The notes under the pieces are model-generated. The model saw only the letters and a program-made list of their open reading frames with translations, had not been told where the DNA came from and did not search any database. Shown piece after piece: positions 42,048 to 50,061 of a DNA stretch of 64,000 bases. The DNA is from Stenotrophomonas sp. ZAC14D1_NAIMI4_1 (lineage in GTDB: Bacteria; Pseudomonadota; Gammaproteobacteria; Xanthomonadales; Xanthomonadaceae): positions 3,624,125 to 3,688,124 of the forward strand of contig NZ_CP026001.1 in the NCBI RefSeq assembly GCF_003086775.1, written 5' to 3'. Within the stretch, counting starts at the first letter, position 1. Each line of letters begins with the position of its first letter. A program made the translations under genes and the position numbers.

Positions 42048-43081
42048 CGCTGGATGCGCAGCTCCACCAGGCCGGAATCGCCGCCGATGCTGGATACATC
42101 CACCGTGTAGTGGCCGGCCGGCAGGGTTTCCTGCAGGCGCGCATCGGTGCCACTGCCGCCATCATCGTCTTCGATGTCGATGTCACCGCCGACCACGCGC
42201 AGCACGGTATCGACTTGGCTGGACAGCGCATCCACCTGCACCCGCGCCGGTGCGTCCAGGCTCAGCAGGAAGCGCCGGCGTCCGTCGGCATCCAGCACGG
42301 TGAATACACTGCCCGACGCTGGAAGCGGGGTGCCGTCCTGGTCGACGATCGTGGCAGGCACCTTGCTGCGCTGGACGTCCAGCGTGAACGCACCGCTGTC
42401 CTCGTCATCCAGGGCACTGACGCTGAGCGTGTAGCGGCCCGGCTGCAGCAGCAGGCTGATGCGCGAATCGCTGCCTTCGCCGCCATCGTCGTTCTCGGCA
42501 TCCTGGCCCTCGCCCTCCAGCGCCAGCAGCGTGTCGAACACGTCCGAGCGCAGATCGATGGTGTAGAGGCCGGCGTCCTCCACCTGCAGGGTGTACGTCT
42601 GCGACGTCTCCAGCAGCAGGTCGGCGATATGCCCGGTGTTGATGATCGGCTTGCCGTCGTAGGGCTTGAGTTGCTCAGCGCGCAGCCGGAACGGACCGTA
42701 GGTGTCCGGCCCGGAGGCATTCACGGCCACCTGGTAACTGCCGCCGCCGTCGGCCCGGAAGGCGACCGCGACGCTGCTGCCCTCATCGGTGGCGCGGCTG
42801 CGGGCCACCACCTTGCCATCGTGGAAGACGGTCATCGCGCCGCTCAGCGCACCGGTCAGCGTGATGCCGACGCGCTGCTTGTCCTGCAGGGTGATCTGGT
42901 ACAGCTGGTGATGGCTGCCATCGTTGAAGTTCGTGCCATTGCGCGAGGTGATCTCGCCAGACACGGGCTTGTCGAACTGCAGGACCGGCACCCGGCCCGA
43001 CGGCTCGGGCGCGCCGAAGCGGTCGCAGCCTGCCACGGACAGCACCGTGGCGATGGCCAGCGCGATTGCGGTGGTACGCAT
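42044..43081 (-). CDS. Hypothetical lipoprotein with repeated beta-sandwich modules
   Basis: A 345-residue exported protein with lipoprotein signal MRTTAIALAIATVLSVAGC (Cys-19). The mature part consists of about three related modules of pre-peptidase C-terminal-like beta-sandwich type, each with a hydrophobic strand, an acidic turn and a G-x-Y-x-(L/V)-x-V ending: GQDAENDDGGEGSDSRISLLLQPGRYTLSVSA and GDIDIEDDDGGSGTDARLQETLPAGHYTVDVSS. The Asp-rich loops could bind calcium. Function unknown; probably outer-membrane or periplasmic. The stop codon falls inside a SMAG repeat. Confidence 0.75.
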   Translation of the reverse strand: MRTTAIALAIATVLSVAGCDRFGAPEPSGRVPVLQFDKPVSGEITSRNGTNFNDGSHHQLYQITLQDKQRVGITLTGALSGAMTVFHDGKVVARSRATDEGSSVAVAFRADGGGSYQVAVNASGPDTYGPFRLRAEQLKPYDGKPIINTGHIADLLLETSQTYTLQVEDAGLYTIDLRSDVFDTLLALEGEGQDAENDDGGEGSDSRISLLLQPGRYTLSVSALDDEDSGAFTLDVQRSKVPATIVDQDGTPLPASGSVFTVLDADGRRRFLLSLDAPARVQVDALSSQVDTVLRVVGGDIDIEDDDGGSGTDARLQETLPAGHYTVDVSSIGGDSGLVELRIQR

Positions 43082-43153
43082 TGAACCTCTCCCTGGCCTT
43101 TCGCGGACATCCCTGGCGCACAGGCCCTGCGCAAGGGAGCAGCAACGATACCC

Positions 43154-43187
43154 GCAAAAGCAGACGCCGGCATGATGCCGGCGCTGC
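43154..43187 (-). terminator. Probable terminator after the class I aldolase
   Basis: A stem of CAG-x-CGCCGGCAT / ATGCCGGCG-CTG lies 30 bases past the fba stop. On the minus strand it is followed by TCTGCTTTT. The stem is strong, but the T-run is broken. Confidence 0.6.
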
Positions 43188-43217
43188 TGTGTCACTTCAT
43201 GCAGGGGATGGGACGGC

Positions 43218-44222
43218 TCAGCCGTTCCACTTGCCCAGCGCGGCCAGGCCGTTGTCCTTGGCACGCTCGTACACGGTCTTCTGGGCAGCGGCGTAGTTGC
43301 CCTTCATGTCCTTGGCCCACAGCTTCAGCGCGGCCTGCTGCATGGCGCGGCCGTAGGAGAAGCTCAGCGGCCACGGCAGGTTGCCCAGCTGGTTCATCGC
43401 GTTCAGGTGTTCGGTCGACTGCTCGTCGCTCTGGCCACCGGACAGGAACACCACGCCCGGCAGGATCGCCGGCACGGTGCTCTTCAGGCACATCACGGTC
43501 GACTCGGCCACTTCCTCGGCGTCGGCCTGCTCATCGCAGCCCTTGCCGGAGATGACCATCGAGGCCTTCAGGATGGTGCCTTCCAGCAGCACGTTCTGCT
43601 GGTACAGCGCGTCGAACAGCGAACGCAGGGTGGCTTCGGTGACTTCGTAGCAGGTCTCGATGTCGTGGTCACCGTCCATGATCACTTCCGGCTCGACCAT
43701 CGGCACCAGGCCGCATTCCTGGCACAGGGCGGCATAGCGGGCCAGCGCGTGGGCGTTGGACTCGATGCAGGTGCCCGACGGGGTGTTCTCGCCGATGTTG
43801 ATGACCGCACGCCACTTGGCGAAGCGCGCACCCAGCTTGTAGTACTCCTGCAGGCGCTCGCGCAGGCCGTCGAGGCCTTCGGTGACCAGCTCGCCCGGGC
43901 AGCCGGCCAGCGGGTGTGCACCCTTGTCCACCTTGATGCCCGGAATCATGCCGTGGTCGGCCATGTACTTGGCGAACGGCACGCCGTCCTTGGTCGACTG
44001 GCGGATGGTTTCGTCGTACAGGATGGCGCCGGAAATGTGCTCGTTGAGCTTCGGCGTGGTCAGCAGCAGCTCGCGGTAGGCACGACGGTTCTCCTCGGTG
44101 TTCTCGATACCGACGCCTGCGAAACGCTTGGCGATGGTAGCGGTGGATTCGTCGATCGCGATGATGCCCTTGCCCGGGGCGACCATGGCCTGGGCGGTTT
44201 CAGCCAGCTGTTCGATGCTCAT
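43218..44222 (-). CDS. fba: Fructose-bisphosphate aldolase, class I
   Basis: A 334-residue Schiff-base aldolase. It starts MSIEQLAETAQAMVAPGKGIIAIDESTATIAKRF and has KWRAVINIGENTPSGTC, VEPEVIMDGDHDIETC, and the lysine of LLEGTILKASMVISG, the Schiff-base residue of class I enzymes. It cleaves fructose-1,6-bisphosphate to DHAP and GAP. Class I aldolases are less common in bacteria than class II. It is the last gene of the minus-strand glycolytic block, 226 bases after pyk with a repeat in between. Confidence 0.96.
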   Translation of the reverse strand: MSIEQLAETAQAMVAPGKGIIAIDESTATIAKRFAGVGIENTEENRRAYRELLLTTPKLNEHISGAILYDETIRQSTKDGVPFAKYMADHGMIPGIKVDKGAHPLAGCPGELVTEGLDGLRERLQEYYKLGARFAKWRAVINIGENTPSGTCIESNAHALARYAALCQECGLVPMVEPEVIMDGDHDIETCYEVTEATLRSLFDALYQQNVLLEGTILKASMVISGKGCDEQADAEEVAESTVMCLKSTVPAILPGVVFLSGGQSDEQSTEHLNAMNQLGNLPWPLSFSYGRAMQQAALKLWAKDMKGNYAAAQKTVYERAKDNGLAALGKWNG

Positions 44223-44343
44223 GTATTTCCTGTGGCGGGTGCGGGAAAAACGTAAGTATAGCCCCGCTGCCCGTTGCCTCGCCGTGGAGGACAGGATGGA
44301 AACGCTTCCATGTCTGCGCAGGACAAACGGTGTCCTGCGGCAT

Positions 44344-44415
44344 GGGGTCGGAGCCCCTGCGGGGATCCGACCCCAGGTCGGCGTGGGGTCAGATCCCCGC
44401 AGGGGCTCTGACCCC
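44344..44415. repeat. Two GGGGTC palindromes in opposite orientation
   Basis: 44344-44374 and 44384-44415 are each GGGGTC...GACCCC elements with a CCCCTGCGGGG or CCCCGCAGGGG centre. The second is the reverse complement of the first with small changes, so the pair can fold into one large cruciform. They fill part of the 226-base gap between pyk and fba. Confidence 0.8.
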
Positions 44416-44448
44416 GGATCGGCAGCGCCGACCCGATACCGTCAGGGC

Positions 44449-45915
44449 TTACAGATCGCCCAGGCCGCTGGCGCGGCCGTCTTCACCCACTTCCAGCAGG
44501 CGCAGGGTGTTGGTGGCACCCAGGGTTTCCATGTGCTCGCCGCTGGTGAACACGACGCGGTCACCGGCCTGCAGCAGGTCCGATTCCACCAGCAGGCGGA
44601 TGCTGCCGCGTGCCGCTTCGCGCGGGGTCAGGCCGCGGCTGTCGAAGTTGATCGGGTACACATCGCGCATCAGTGCCATCTGGCGGCGGGCGCCGTCATG
44701 GCGGGTCACCGCGAACACCGGTGCCTTGGCGCGGAAGCGCGACAGGTAACGGGCGGTACCACCGGATTCGGTCATCGCCACGATGGCACGCACGCCCACG
44801 TGCTGCGACAGGAACATGGTGGCCATGGCGATGGCCTGGTCGGCACGCTCCAGGTTGCGCGGCGAAGCGTTGAAGTCGGTTTCGGTCTGGAACTGGCGCT
44901 CGGCGCCCAGGCAGATGCGCGCCATCGCTTCGACCGCCTTCACCGGGTAGGCACCGGCGGCGGTTTCGGCCGACAGCATCACTGCATCGGTGCCATCGAT
45001 GACCGAGTTGGCCACGTCGAGCACTTCGGCGCGGGTCGGGATCGGGCTTTCCACCATCGACTGCAGCATCTGCGTGGCGGTGATCACCACCTTGTTCTGC
45101 GCCAGCGAGGCCTTGATGATCTTCTTCTGCAGGCCCGGCAGTTCGGCATCGCCGATTTCCACGCCGAGGTCGCCACGGGCCACCATCACCACGTCACTGG
45201 CTTCGACGATTTCTTCCAGGTTCTCGATGGCTTCGGTGCGCTCGATCTTGGACACCAGCGCGGCGTAGCAGCCGTGCGATTCGGCGATCTGGCGGGCATC
45301 GTTCATGTCCTGCGCGTTGCGGCAGAAGGACACGGCGATGAAGTCGACGCCGATCTTGGCGACGATGCCGATCAGTTCCTTGTCGCGCTCGGTCAGCGCG
45401 CCCAGCGACAGGCCACCGCCCTGCTTGTTCAGGCCCTTGCGGTCGGACAGCGCGCCATCGTTGAGCACGGTGTTGATGATGCGGTCGCCCTGCACTTCAA
45501 CCACCTGCAGCTGCATCAGGCCATCGTCGAGCAGCAGCACGTCGCCCGGGCCCACGTCCTGCGGCAGGCCGAGGTAGCTCACGCCCACCTGGCTGGCATC
45601 GCCCGGGCCGGCGTTGTCGCTGGCGATCAGGTCGAAGCGGTCACCGGCCTTCAGGTACACCTTGCCTTCGGCAAAGCGCTCGATGCGGATCTTCGGGCCC
45701 GGCAGGTCGGCCAGGATGCCCACTTCCACGCCCACGCGGGCTGCGGCGGCACGGACGTCGGCGGCACGCTTGGCCTGGCCGGACGGGTCACCGTGGCTGA
45801 AGTTGAGGCGCACCACGTTCACGCCGGCGCGGAACAGATCCTCCAGCACGCCCGGCGGGTCGGTCGCCGGACCGAGGGTGGCTAGGATCTTGGTGCGACG
45901 CTGACGCTCGAACAT
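44449..45915 (-). CDS. pyk: Pyruvate kinase
   Basis: A 488-residue enzyme making pyruvate and ATP from phosphoenolpyruvate. It has TKILATLGPATDPP at the start, VVRLNFSHGDPSG, MVARGDLGVEIG (Mg and substrate site), and KKIIKASLAQNKVVITATQMLQSMVESPIPTRAEVLDVANSV, the classic active-site block. The C-terminal domain carries SGGTARYLSRFRAKAPVFAVT. It lies in a run with gap, pgk, gph-like and fba on the minus strand. Confidence 0.97.
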   Translation of the reverse strand: MFERQRRTKILATLGPATDPPGVLEDLFRAGVNVVRLNFSHGDPSGQAKRAADVRAAAARVGVEVGILADLPGPKIRIERFAEGKVYLKAGDRFDLIASDNAGPGDASQVGVSYLGLPQDVGPGDVLLLDDGLMQLQVVEVQGDRIINTVLNDGALSDRKGLNKQGGGLSLGALTERDKELIGIVAKIGVDFIAVSFCRNAQDMNDARQIAESHGCYAALVSKIERTEAIENLEEIVEASDVVMVARGDLGVEIGDAELPGLQKKIIKASLAQNKVVITATQMLQSMVESPIPTRAEVLDVANSVIDGTDAVMLSAETAAGAYPVKAVEAMARICLGAERQFQTETDFNASPRNLERADQAIAMATMFLSQHVGVRAIVAMTESGGTARYLSRFRAKAPVFAVTRHDGARRQMALMRDVYPINFDSRGLTPREAARGSIRLLVESDLLQAGDRVVFTSGEHMETLGATNTLRLLEVGEDGRASGLGDL

Positions 45916-46050
45916 GGTGAATGGGCCTCTCCCGTTAAAGGTGGGAAATTAGCACATCCTTCACGCCCCATGTATACGGTTACAGCCTTGGGGCGCCTGA
46001 CTCTGCGGGACATCGAGCGGACATGTTCCGGACATAGGCTGGCCGGTGCC

Positions 46051-46112
46051 CGCCGGGCATGGCCCGGCGCTACCTGTCGACCTGCCCCGGTAGCGCCGGG
46101 CCATGCCCGGCG
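46051..46112. repeat. Head-to-head SMAG pair
   Basis: An inverted unit CGCCGGGC-ATG-GCCCGGCG-CTAC (46051) is followed by a direct unit GTAG-CGCCGGGC-CAT-GCCCGGCG (46090). It lies 18 bases from the HAD gene stop (46130), in the 214-base gap before pyk. Confidence 0.88.
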
Positions 46113-46129
46113 ACCAGGAGCGCGAAAGG

Positions 46130-46798
46130 TCAGGCCAGCAGGGCCAGCAGCTGCGCCGGCTCGCATGCCAGGTGGTCGGCACCGGCCTCGATCAGCTCGG
46201 CTTCGCCACCGAAACCCCACAGCACGCCCACGTTGCGCAGGCCATGGTGGCGCGCGCCTTCGATGTCCATGCGGCGATCGCCGATCATCCAGCACTGCGC
46301 CGGCTGCAGCTGCAGGCGCTGCAGCGCCTCGCCCACCAGCTGCGCCTTGCTGCTGCGCGAGCCATCCGGGGTTGAACCGATCACATCATCGAACAGGCCG
46401 CCGAATGGCAGGTGCTCGACGATGCGGCGCGCGTGCGGTTCGTTCTTGGCGGTGACCACCGCCAGGCGGTGGCCACGGCCATACAGCGCGCGTACGGTCG
46501 CTTCGATGTCCGGGTAGATCGTGTGCTCCCGCCAGCCTTCCACGTCGAACCGCTCGCGGTAGTAGGCCACTGCCTCCTCCACCCGCACCTCGTCGCCGAA
46601 CAGCGGGGTGAAGGTGGTGCGCAGCGACGGCCCGATCCAGCCCTGCAGGGTTTCCTGCGGCGGCACCGGGTGGCCCATCTTCTGCAGCGCATAGGCGATG
46701 CAGGTGGTGATGCCCACTTCCGAATCGATCAGGGTGCCATCCATGTCGAAGAAGAGCGTTGCACGCTCTTCTCCGTCAGCACGCAGCCCGACGCTCAT
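46130..46798 (-). CDS. HAD-family phosphatase, phosphoglycolate-phosphatase-like
   Basis: A 222-residue HAD hydrolase with motif [15 protein letters not shown] (nucleophile Asp), a four-helix cap typical of Gph/PGP, motif [15 protein letters not shown] (Thr), and motifs [22 protein letters not shown] and [18 protein letters not shown]. Its ATG overlaps the pgk stop (ATGA), so it is made with phosphoglycerate kinase. This linkage suggests it may clear a phosphorylated by-product of glycolysis such as 2-phosphoglycolate. Confidence 0.92.
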   Translation of the reverse strand: MSVGLRADGEERATLFFDMDGTLIDSEVGITTCIAYALQKMGHPVPPQETLQGWIGPSLRTTFTPLFGDEVRVEEAVAYYRERFDVEGWREHTIYPDIEATVRALYGRGHRLAVVTAKNEPHARRIVEHLPFGGLFDDVIGSTPDGSRSSKAQLVGEALQRLQLQPAQCWMIGDRRMDIEGARHHGLRNVGVLWGFGGEAELIEAGADHLACEPAQLLALLA

Positions 46799-47970
46799 GC
46801 GCCGCGGGCGGCCAGCGCAGCCACGGCCGGCAGGGTCTTGCCTTCCAGGAATTCCAGGAACGCACCACCACCGGTGGAGATGTAGCTGACATCACCGGCG
46901 ATATCGAACTTGTCGACGGCCGCCAGGGTGTCGCCACCGCCGGCGATGGAGAACGCCCTGGAGCTGGCGATGGCACGCGCCAGTGCTTCGGTGCCCTTGC
47001 TGAAGGCTTCAAATTCGAACACGCCCACCGGGCCGTTCCAGACCACGGTGCCGGCCTTCTCGATCAGCTGCGCGTACTGCGCGGCGGTCTGCGGGCCGAT
47101 GTCGAGGATCAGGTCATCGTCGGCCACGGCGTCCACGGCCTTCACTTCGGCGGCTGCATCGGGGAGGAACTGCTTGGCGGTGACCACGTCCACCGGCAGC
47201 GGAATGGCGGCGCCGCGCGCCTGCGCGTCGGCCACGATCTTCTTCGCGGTATCCAGCAGGTCCGGTTCGTACAGCGACTTGCCCACCTTGTAGCCGGCGG
47301 CGGCGATGAAGGTATTGGCGATGCCACCACCGACGATCAGCTGGTCGACCTTGCCGACCAGGTTGGCCAGCAGTTCCAGCTTGGTGCTGACCTTGCTGCC
47401 GGCGACGATGGCCAGCAGCGGCTTGGCCGGGGCATCCAGCGCCTTGGCCAGGGCGTCCAGCTCGGCCATCAGCAGCGGGCCACCGGCGGCCACCGGGGCG
47501 AAGCGGATGACGCCGTGGGTGGAGGCCTGCGCGCGGTGCGCGGTACCGAAGGCATCCATCACGAACACGTCGCAGAGCGCGGCGTACTGCTTGGACAGGG
47601 CCTCGTCATCCTTGCCCTCGCCGATGTTCATGCGGCAGTTTTCCAGCAGCACCAGCTGGCCCGGCTGCACGTCGACGCCGTCGACCCAGTCACGCACCAG
47701 CGGAACCTCTCGGCCCAGCAGTTCCGACAGGCGCGCCGCGACCGGTGCCAGCGAGTCGGCTTCGGTCCACACGCCTTCCTTCGGGCGGCCCAGGTGCGAG
47801 GTGACCATCACGGCGGCACCCTGCTCCAGCGCGCGCTTGAGCGTCGGCAGTGAAGCGGTGATGCGCTGTTCGGAAGTGATGCGGCCATTCTCGATCGGCA
47901 CGTTCAGATCCTGGCGGATCAGCACGCGCTTGCCGGAGAGGTCGAGGTCGGTCATGCGGACGATGGACAT
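46795..47970 (-). CDS. pgk: Phosphoglycerate kinase
   Basis: A 391-residue two-domain kinase. It begins [25 protein letters not shown] and has [41 protein letters not shown], and the C-terminal nucleotide loop [14 protein letters not shown]. It makes ATP from 1,3-bisphosphoglycerate. ATG 47970 matches family length; the upstream frame to 48084 is not needed. Followed directly by the HAD gene (4-base overlap). The 714-base gap between its start and the DUF3999 gene holds hairpin copies C and D. Confidence 0.98.
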   Translation of the reverse strand: MSIVRMTDLDLSGKRVLIRQDLNVPIENGRITSEQRITASLPTLKRALEQGAAVMVTSHLGRPKEGVWTEADSLAPVAARLSELLGREVPLVRDWVDGVDVQPGQLVLLENCRMNIGEGKDDEALSKQYAALCDVFVMDAFGTAHRAQASTHGVIRFAPVAAGGPLLMAELDALAKALDAPAKPLLAIVAGSKVSTKLELLANLVGKVDQLIVGGGIANTFIAAAGYKVGKSLYEPDLLDTAKKIVADAQARGAAIPLPVDVVTAKQFLPDAAAEVKAVDAVADDDLILDIGPQTAAQYAQLIEKAGTVVWNGPVGVFEFEAFSKGTEALARAIASSRAFSIAGGGDTLAAVDKFDIAGDVSYISTGGGAFLEFLEGKTLPAVAALAARGA

Positions 47971-48120
47971 GGGCAACTCTTTGGCTCGGGGACGGGATGC
48001 CGGTGTACGGCAGACGGGCATTGTATCGGGTGGCGATGCCTGCGGCAGGCAGAGGCGTACGGCAACAGCGAACTGCAACAGCAACAGCCAAAGCGCTGGC
48101 GCTTCGTGGTGCTGGGGTGG

Positions 48121-48377
48121 GCCGGGGTGGTGTGGGATGGCAGGGGACGCCGTAAACCCCCAATCCGGCCCAGCCGCTGGCGGCTGTGCGTTCGGGCACT
48201 TGCGAAGCAGTGCTTCGCAAGCAAAGCGCCCTCACCCATGGGGGCTTGGTCGCCGCTTGCTCGCGTGCGCTGTCCTGCGCACACGGCAAGACCGGGGTTG
48301 GGCGTCCTGCCCAACCCGCCCGAGGCATGCCTCGGGCCCATGCGGCTCACACCCCTGCCATCCCACACCACCCCGGC
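48121..48377 (+). repeat. Long-stem hairpin element, copy C (enlarged loop)
   Basis: A perfect 26-bp inverted repeat (48121-48146 with 48352-48377) encloses a 205-base loop. The loop again begins ACGCCGTAAACCC and ends GCTCACAC, and contains CCATGGGGGCTTGG. It carries extra inner hairpins: AGCCGC-TGG-CGGCT, CTTGCGAAGCA-GTGCTTCGCAAG, a GTTGGGC-GTCCT-GCCCAAC and a CCCGAGGC-AT-GCCTCGGG. Right flank CTCGACAGGTTC matches the other copies. It has no coding potential I can support. Confidence 0.85.
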
Positions 48378-48515
48378 CTCGACAGGTTCATGAGGCGGAG
48401 CGGATGGCAAAGGCAAGAGCGGTTTCTGATGTCGGATGGAGAAAGAACGGGGTCAGATCCGCTTTTGCTCTTCTTTTTTCTTTTCCGTGGGTGGACGCGC
48501 ACGGAAACTGTCAGA

Positions 48516-48619
48516 GGTCGGGCGGGTGGGCTGGGTAGGGGTGTCCGCGGCATGGATGCCGCGGCCAAGCCCCCATGGATGGGTTCACGGCGTCCCCTGC
48601 CCAGCCCACCCGCCCGGCC
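48516..48619 (-). repeat. Long-stem hairpin element, copy D (inverted to C)
   Basis: A 26-bp inverted repeat (48516-48541 with 48594-48619) with only two G-T wobble positions encloses a 52-base loop. On the minus strand the loop reads ACGCCGTGAACCC, then CCATGGGGGCTTGG, with an inner CCGCGGCATCC-ATGCCGCGG hairpin. The outer flank is ACTGTCAGAGG (the right-end word inverted). The G-rich arm forms a G-quadruplex motif: GGG-C-GGG-T-GGG-CT-GGG. Confidence 0.85.
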
Positions 48620-48684
48620 AAGCGCGGCTTTTGCTCTACGCGACCAACCGACCACCCACGAGGGGCTGCGCCGTTCGCGGGAAC

Positions 48685-50061
48685 CTACGCCGAAGGCGCA
48701 GGCTTCTGCCGCAGCAGGCTGACCGCCAGGCCACCCACCACCAGCACGCCCAGGCCAAGCAACGCCCACAGCAACCATGCCTTCCAGTCGCGCTGCGGCT
48801 CCAGCGCCGCCGCGCCGGCCAGCGTCTCCGGGGCACCTTCCAGGCGCGCCAGCGTCGGCTGCCACGCAGGGTCGTTGCGCTGGCGCAGTTCCTCGATCAG
48901 CACCGCGATCGGGGCTTCGGCGCGGCGTGCGGTGGCACTGCCCACGGCCAGCGCATACGGCGCCGCGCCCTGGCTCAGGAACACCATCACTTCCGGCTGG
49001 TAGCCCAGGCGCAGGGTCGGCGCCGTGGCCGTTTCCACCGGGCTGGCCACCAGCTTCCAGTAACGGTCACGCCACGGTCCGGCCAGTGACTGTGCCGCCG
49101 ACTGCTGGCGCTGGCCCGGTGCGCCCTGCTGCACCTGGTAGGCGATCCACGGCGCGCTGCGCCGCTGCCATTCCGCGCTGGCATCGTCGCGGCTGTACAG
49201 CGTCCACTGCACCAGGCTGTTGTCAGTGCTGGCCACGTCGGCCTTGCTGACCGGGAATCGCCCGTCCAGCTCGAAGGTGTATTCGCCCTTGCCGGCGGCG
49301 GTCGGCTGCAATGACAGCCACTCCCACGGCACCGTCGCCGGGGCGGGCGGCAGTTCGGCCAGCACGCTGCGCAGGGTCGGCAGGCGCGCTTCGCCCTGCG
49401 GCAGCACGCGCAGGTAACGCGCATTGCCATCCACCTGCAGGCGGCGCTGCAGCAGGCGCTTGCCGGCGCGCTGCAGGTCCACCAGCGGCACATCGCGCGA
49501 CACCGCGCGCCAGTGCTGCAGGTCGTCGCTGGCGTCGACCTGCACCTGTGCCTGCAGGGGTTGGCCGCTGTCGACCCAGTCCAGCACCAGCGCCGCGACC
49601 GGCTGCTGGCCCAGCACGCTGCCGTCGATCAGCCAGCCGCCCTGCCCGTTCGCCACGGCGCCACTGCCCACCCGCGCCTCGACCCGGCGAACGCGACCAT
49701 CGGTATCGCGCTCGGTCAGCAACTGCAGGTCGTTGCGCTGCGCTTCGGCCAGCGGCGGCAGCGCGAACCACGGCAGCTCGCGCTGCACCGGCGGCTGCGC
49801 CAGCGGCTGGTCGGGGGCCAGCAGCGCCGACGGCAACGCCTGCCCGGCGGCGTTGAACACCTGCAGGTCGCCCAGGTCGGCACGGCCAGCGCGGCGGTAG
49901 ATGGCCGGCTCCAGCACCACGCGGTAAGCGCCGGACTGCGCGCTGGACAGGCTCAACGGCCACTGCTCGGCGTAGTGCCTGCGGTAATCGTTGGCCTGCG
50001 CGGATGCCGTACCCGCCACGGCCAGCAGGATCGGCAGCAATGCACTGCGCCATGTCTTCAT
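48685..50061 (-). CDS. DUF3999 family exported membrane protein
   Basis: A 458-residue protein with signal peptide MKTWRSALLPILLAVAGTASA, a large periplasmic, beta-rich region (AGRADLGDLQVFNAAGQALPSALL, SDDLQHWRAVSRDVPLV, WTLYSRDDASAEWQRRSAPW) and one C-terminal membrane helix WLLWALLGLGVLVVGGLAVSLL. This matches the DUF3999 layout. Function unknown. Its ATG overlaps the DUF2339 stop (ATGA), a pairing often seen in genomes, so the two proteins probably act together in the envelope. Confidence 0.85.
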   Translation of the reverse strand: MKTWRSALLPILLAVAGTASAQANDYRRHYAEQWPLSLSSAQSGAYRVVLEPAIYRRAGRADLGDLQVFNAAGQALPSALLAPDQPLAQPPVQRELPWFALPPLAEAQRNDLQLLTERDTDGRVRRVEARVGSGAVANGQGGWLIDGSVLGQQPVAALVLDWVDSGQPLQAQVQVDASDDLQHWRAVSRDVPLVDLQRAGKRLLQRRLQVDGNARYLRVLPQGEARLPTLRSVLAELPPAPATVPWEWLSLQPTAAGKGEYTFELDGRFPVSKADVASTDNSLVQWTLYSRDDASAEWQRRSAPWIAYQVQQGAPGQRQQSAAQSLAGPWRDRYWKLVASPVETATAPTLRLGYQPEVMVFLSQGAAPYALAVGSATARRAEAPIAVLIEELRQRNDPAWQPTLARLEGAPETLAGAAALEPQRDWKAWLLWALLGLGVLVVGGLAVSLLRQKPAPSA

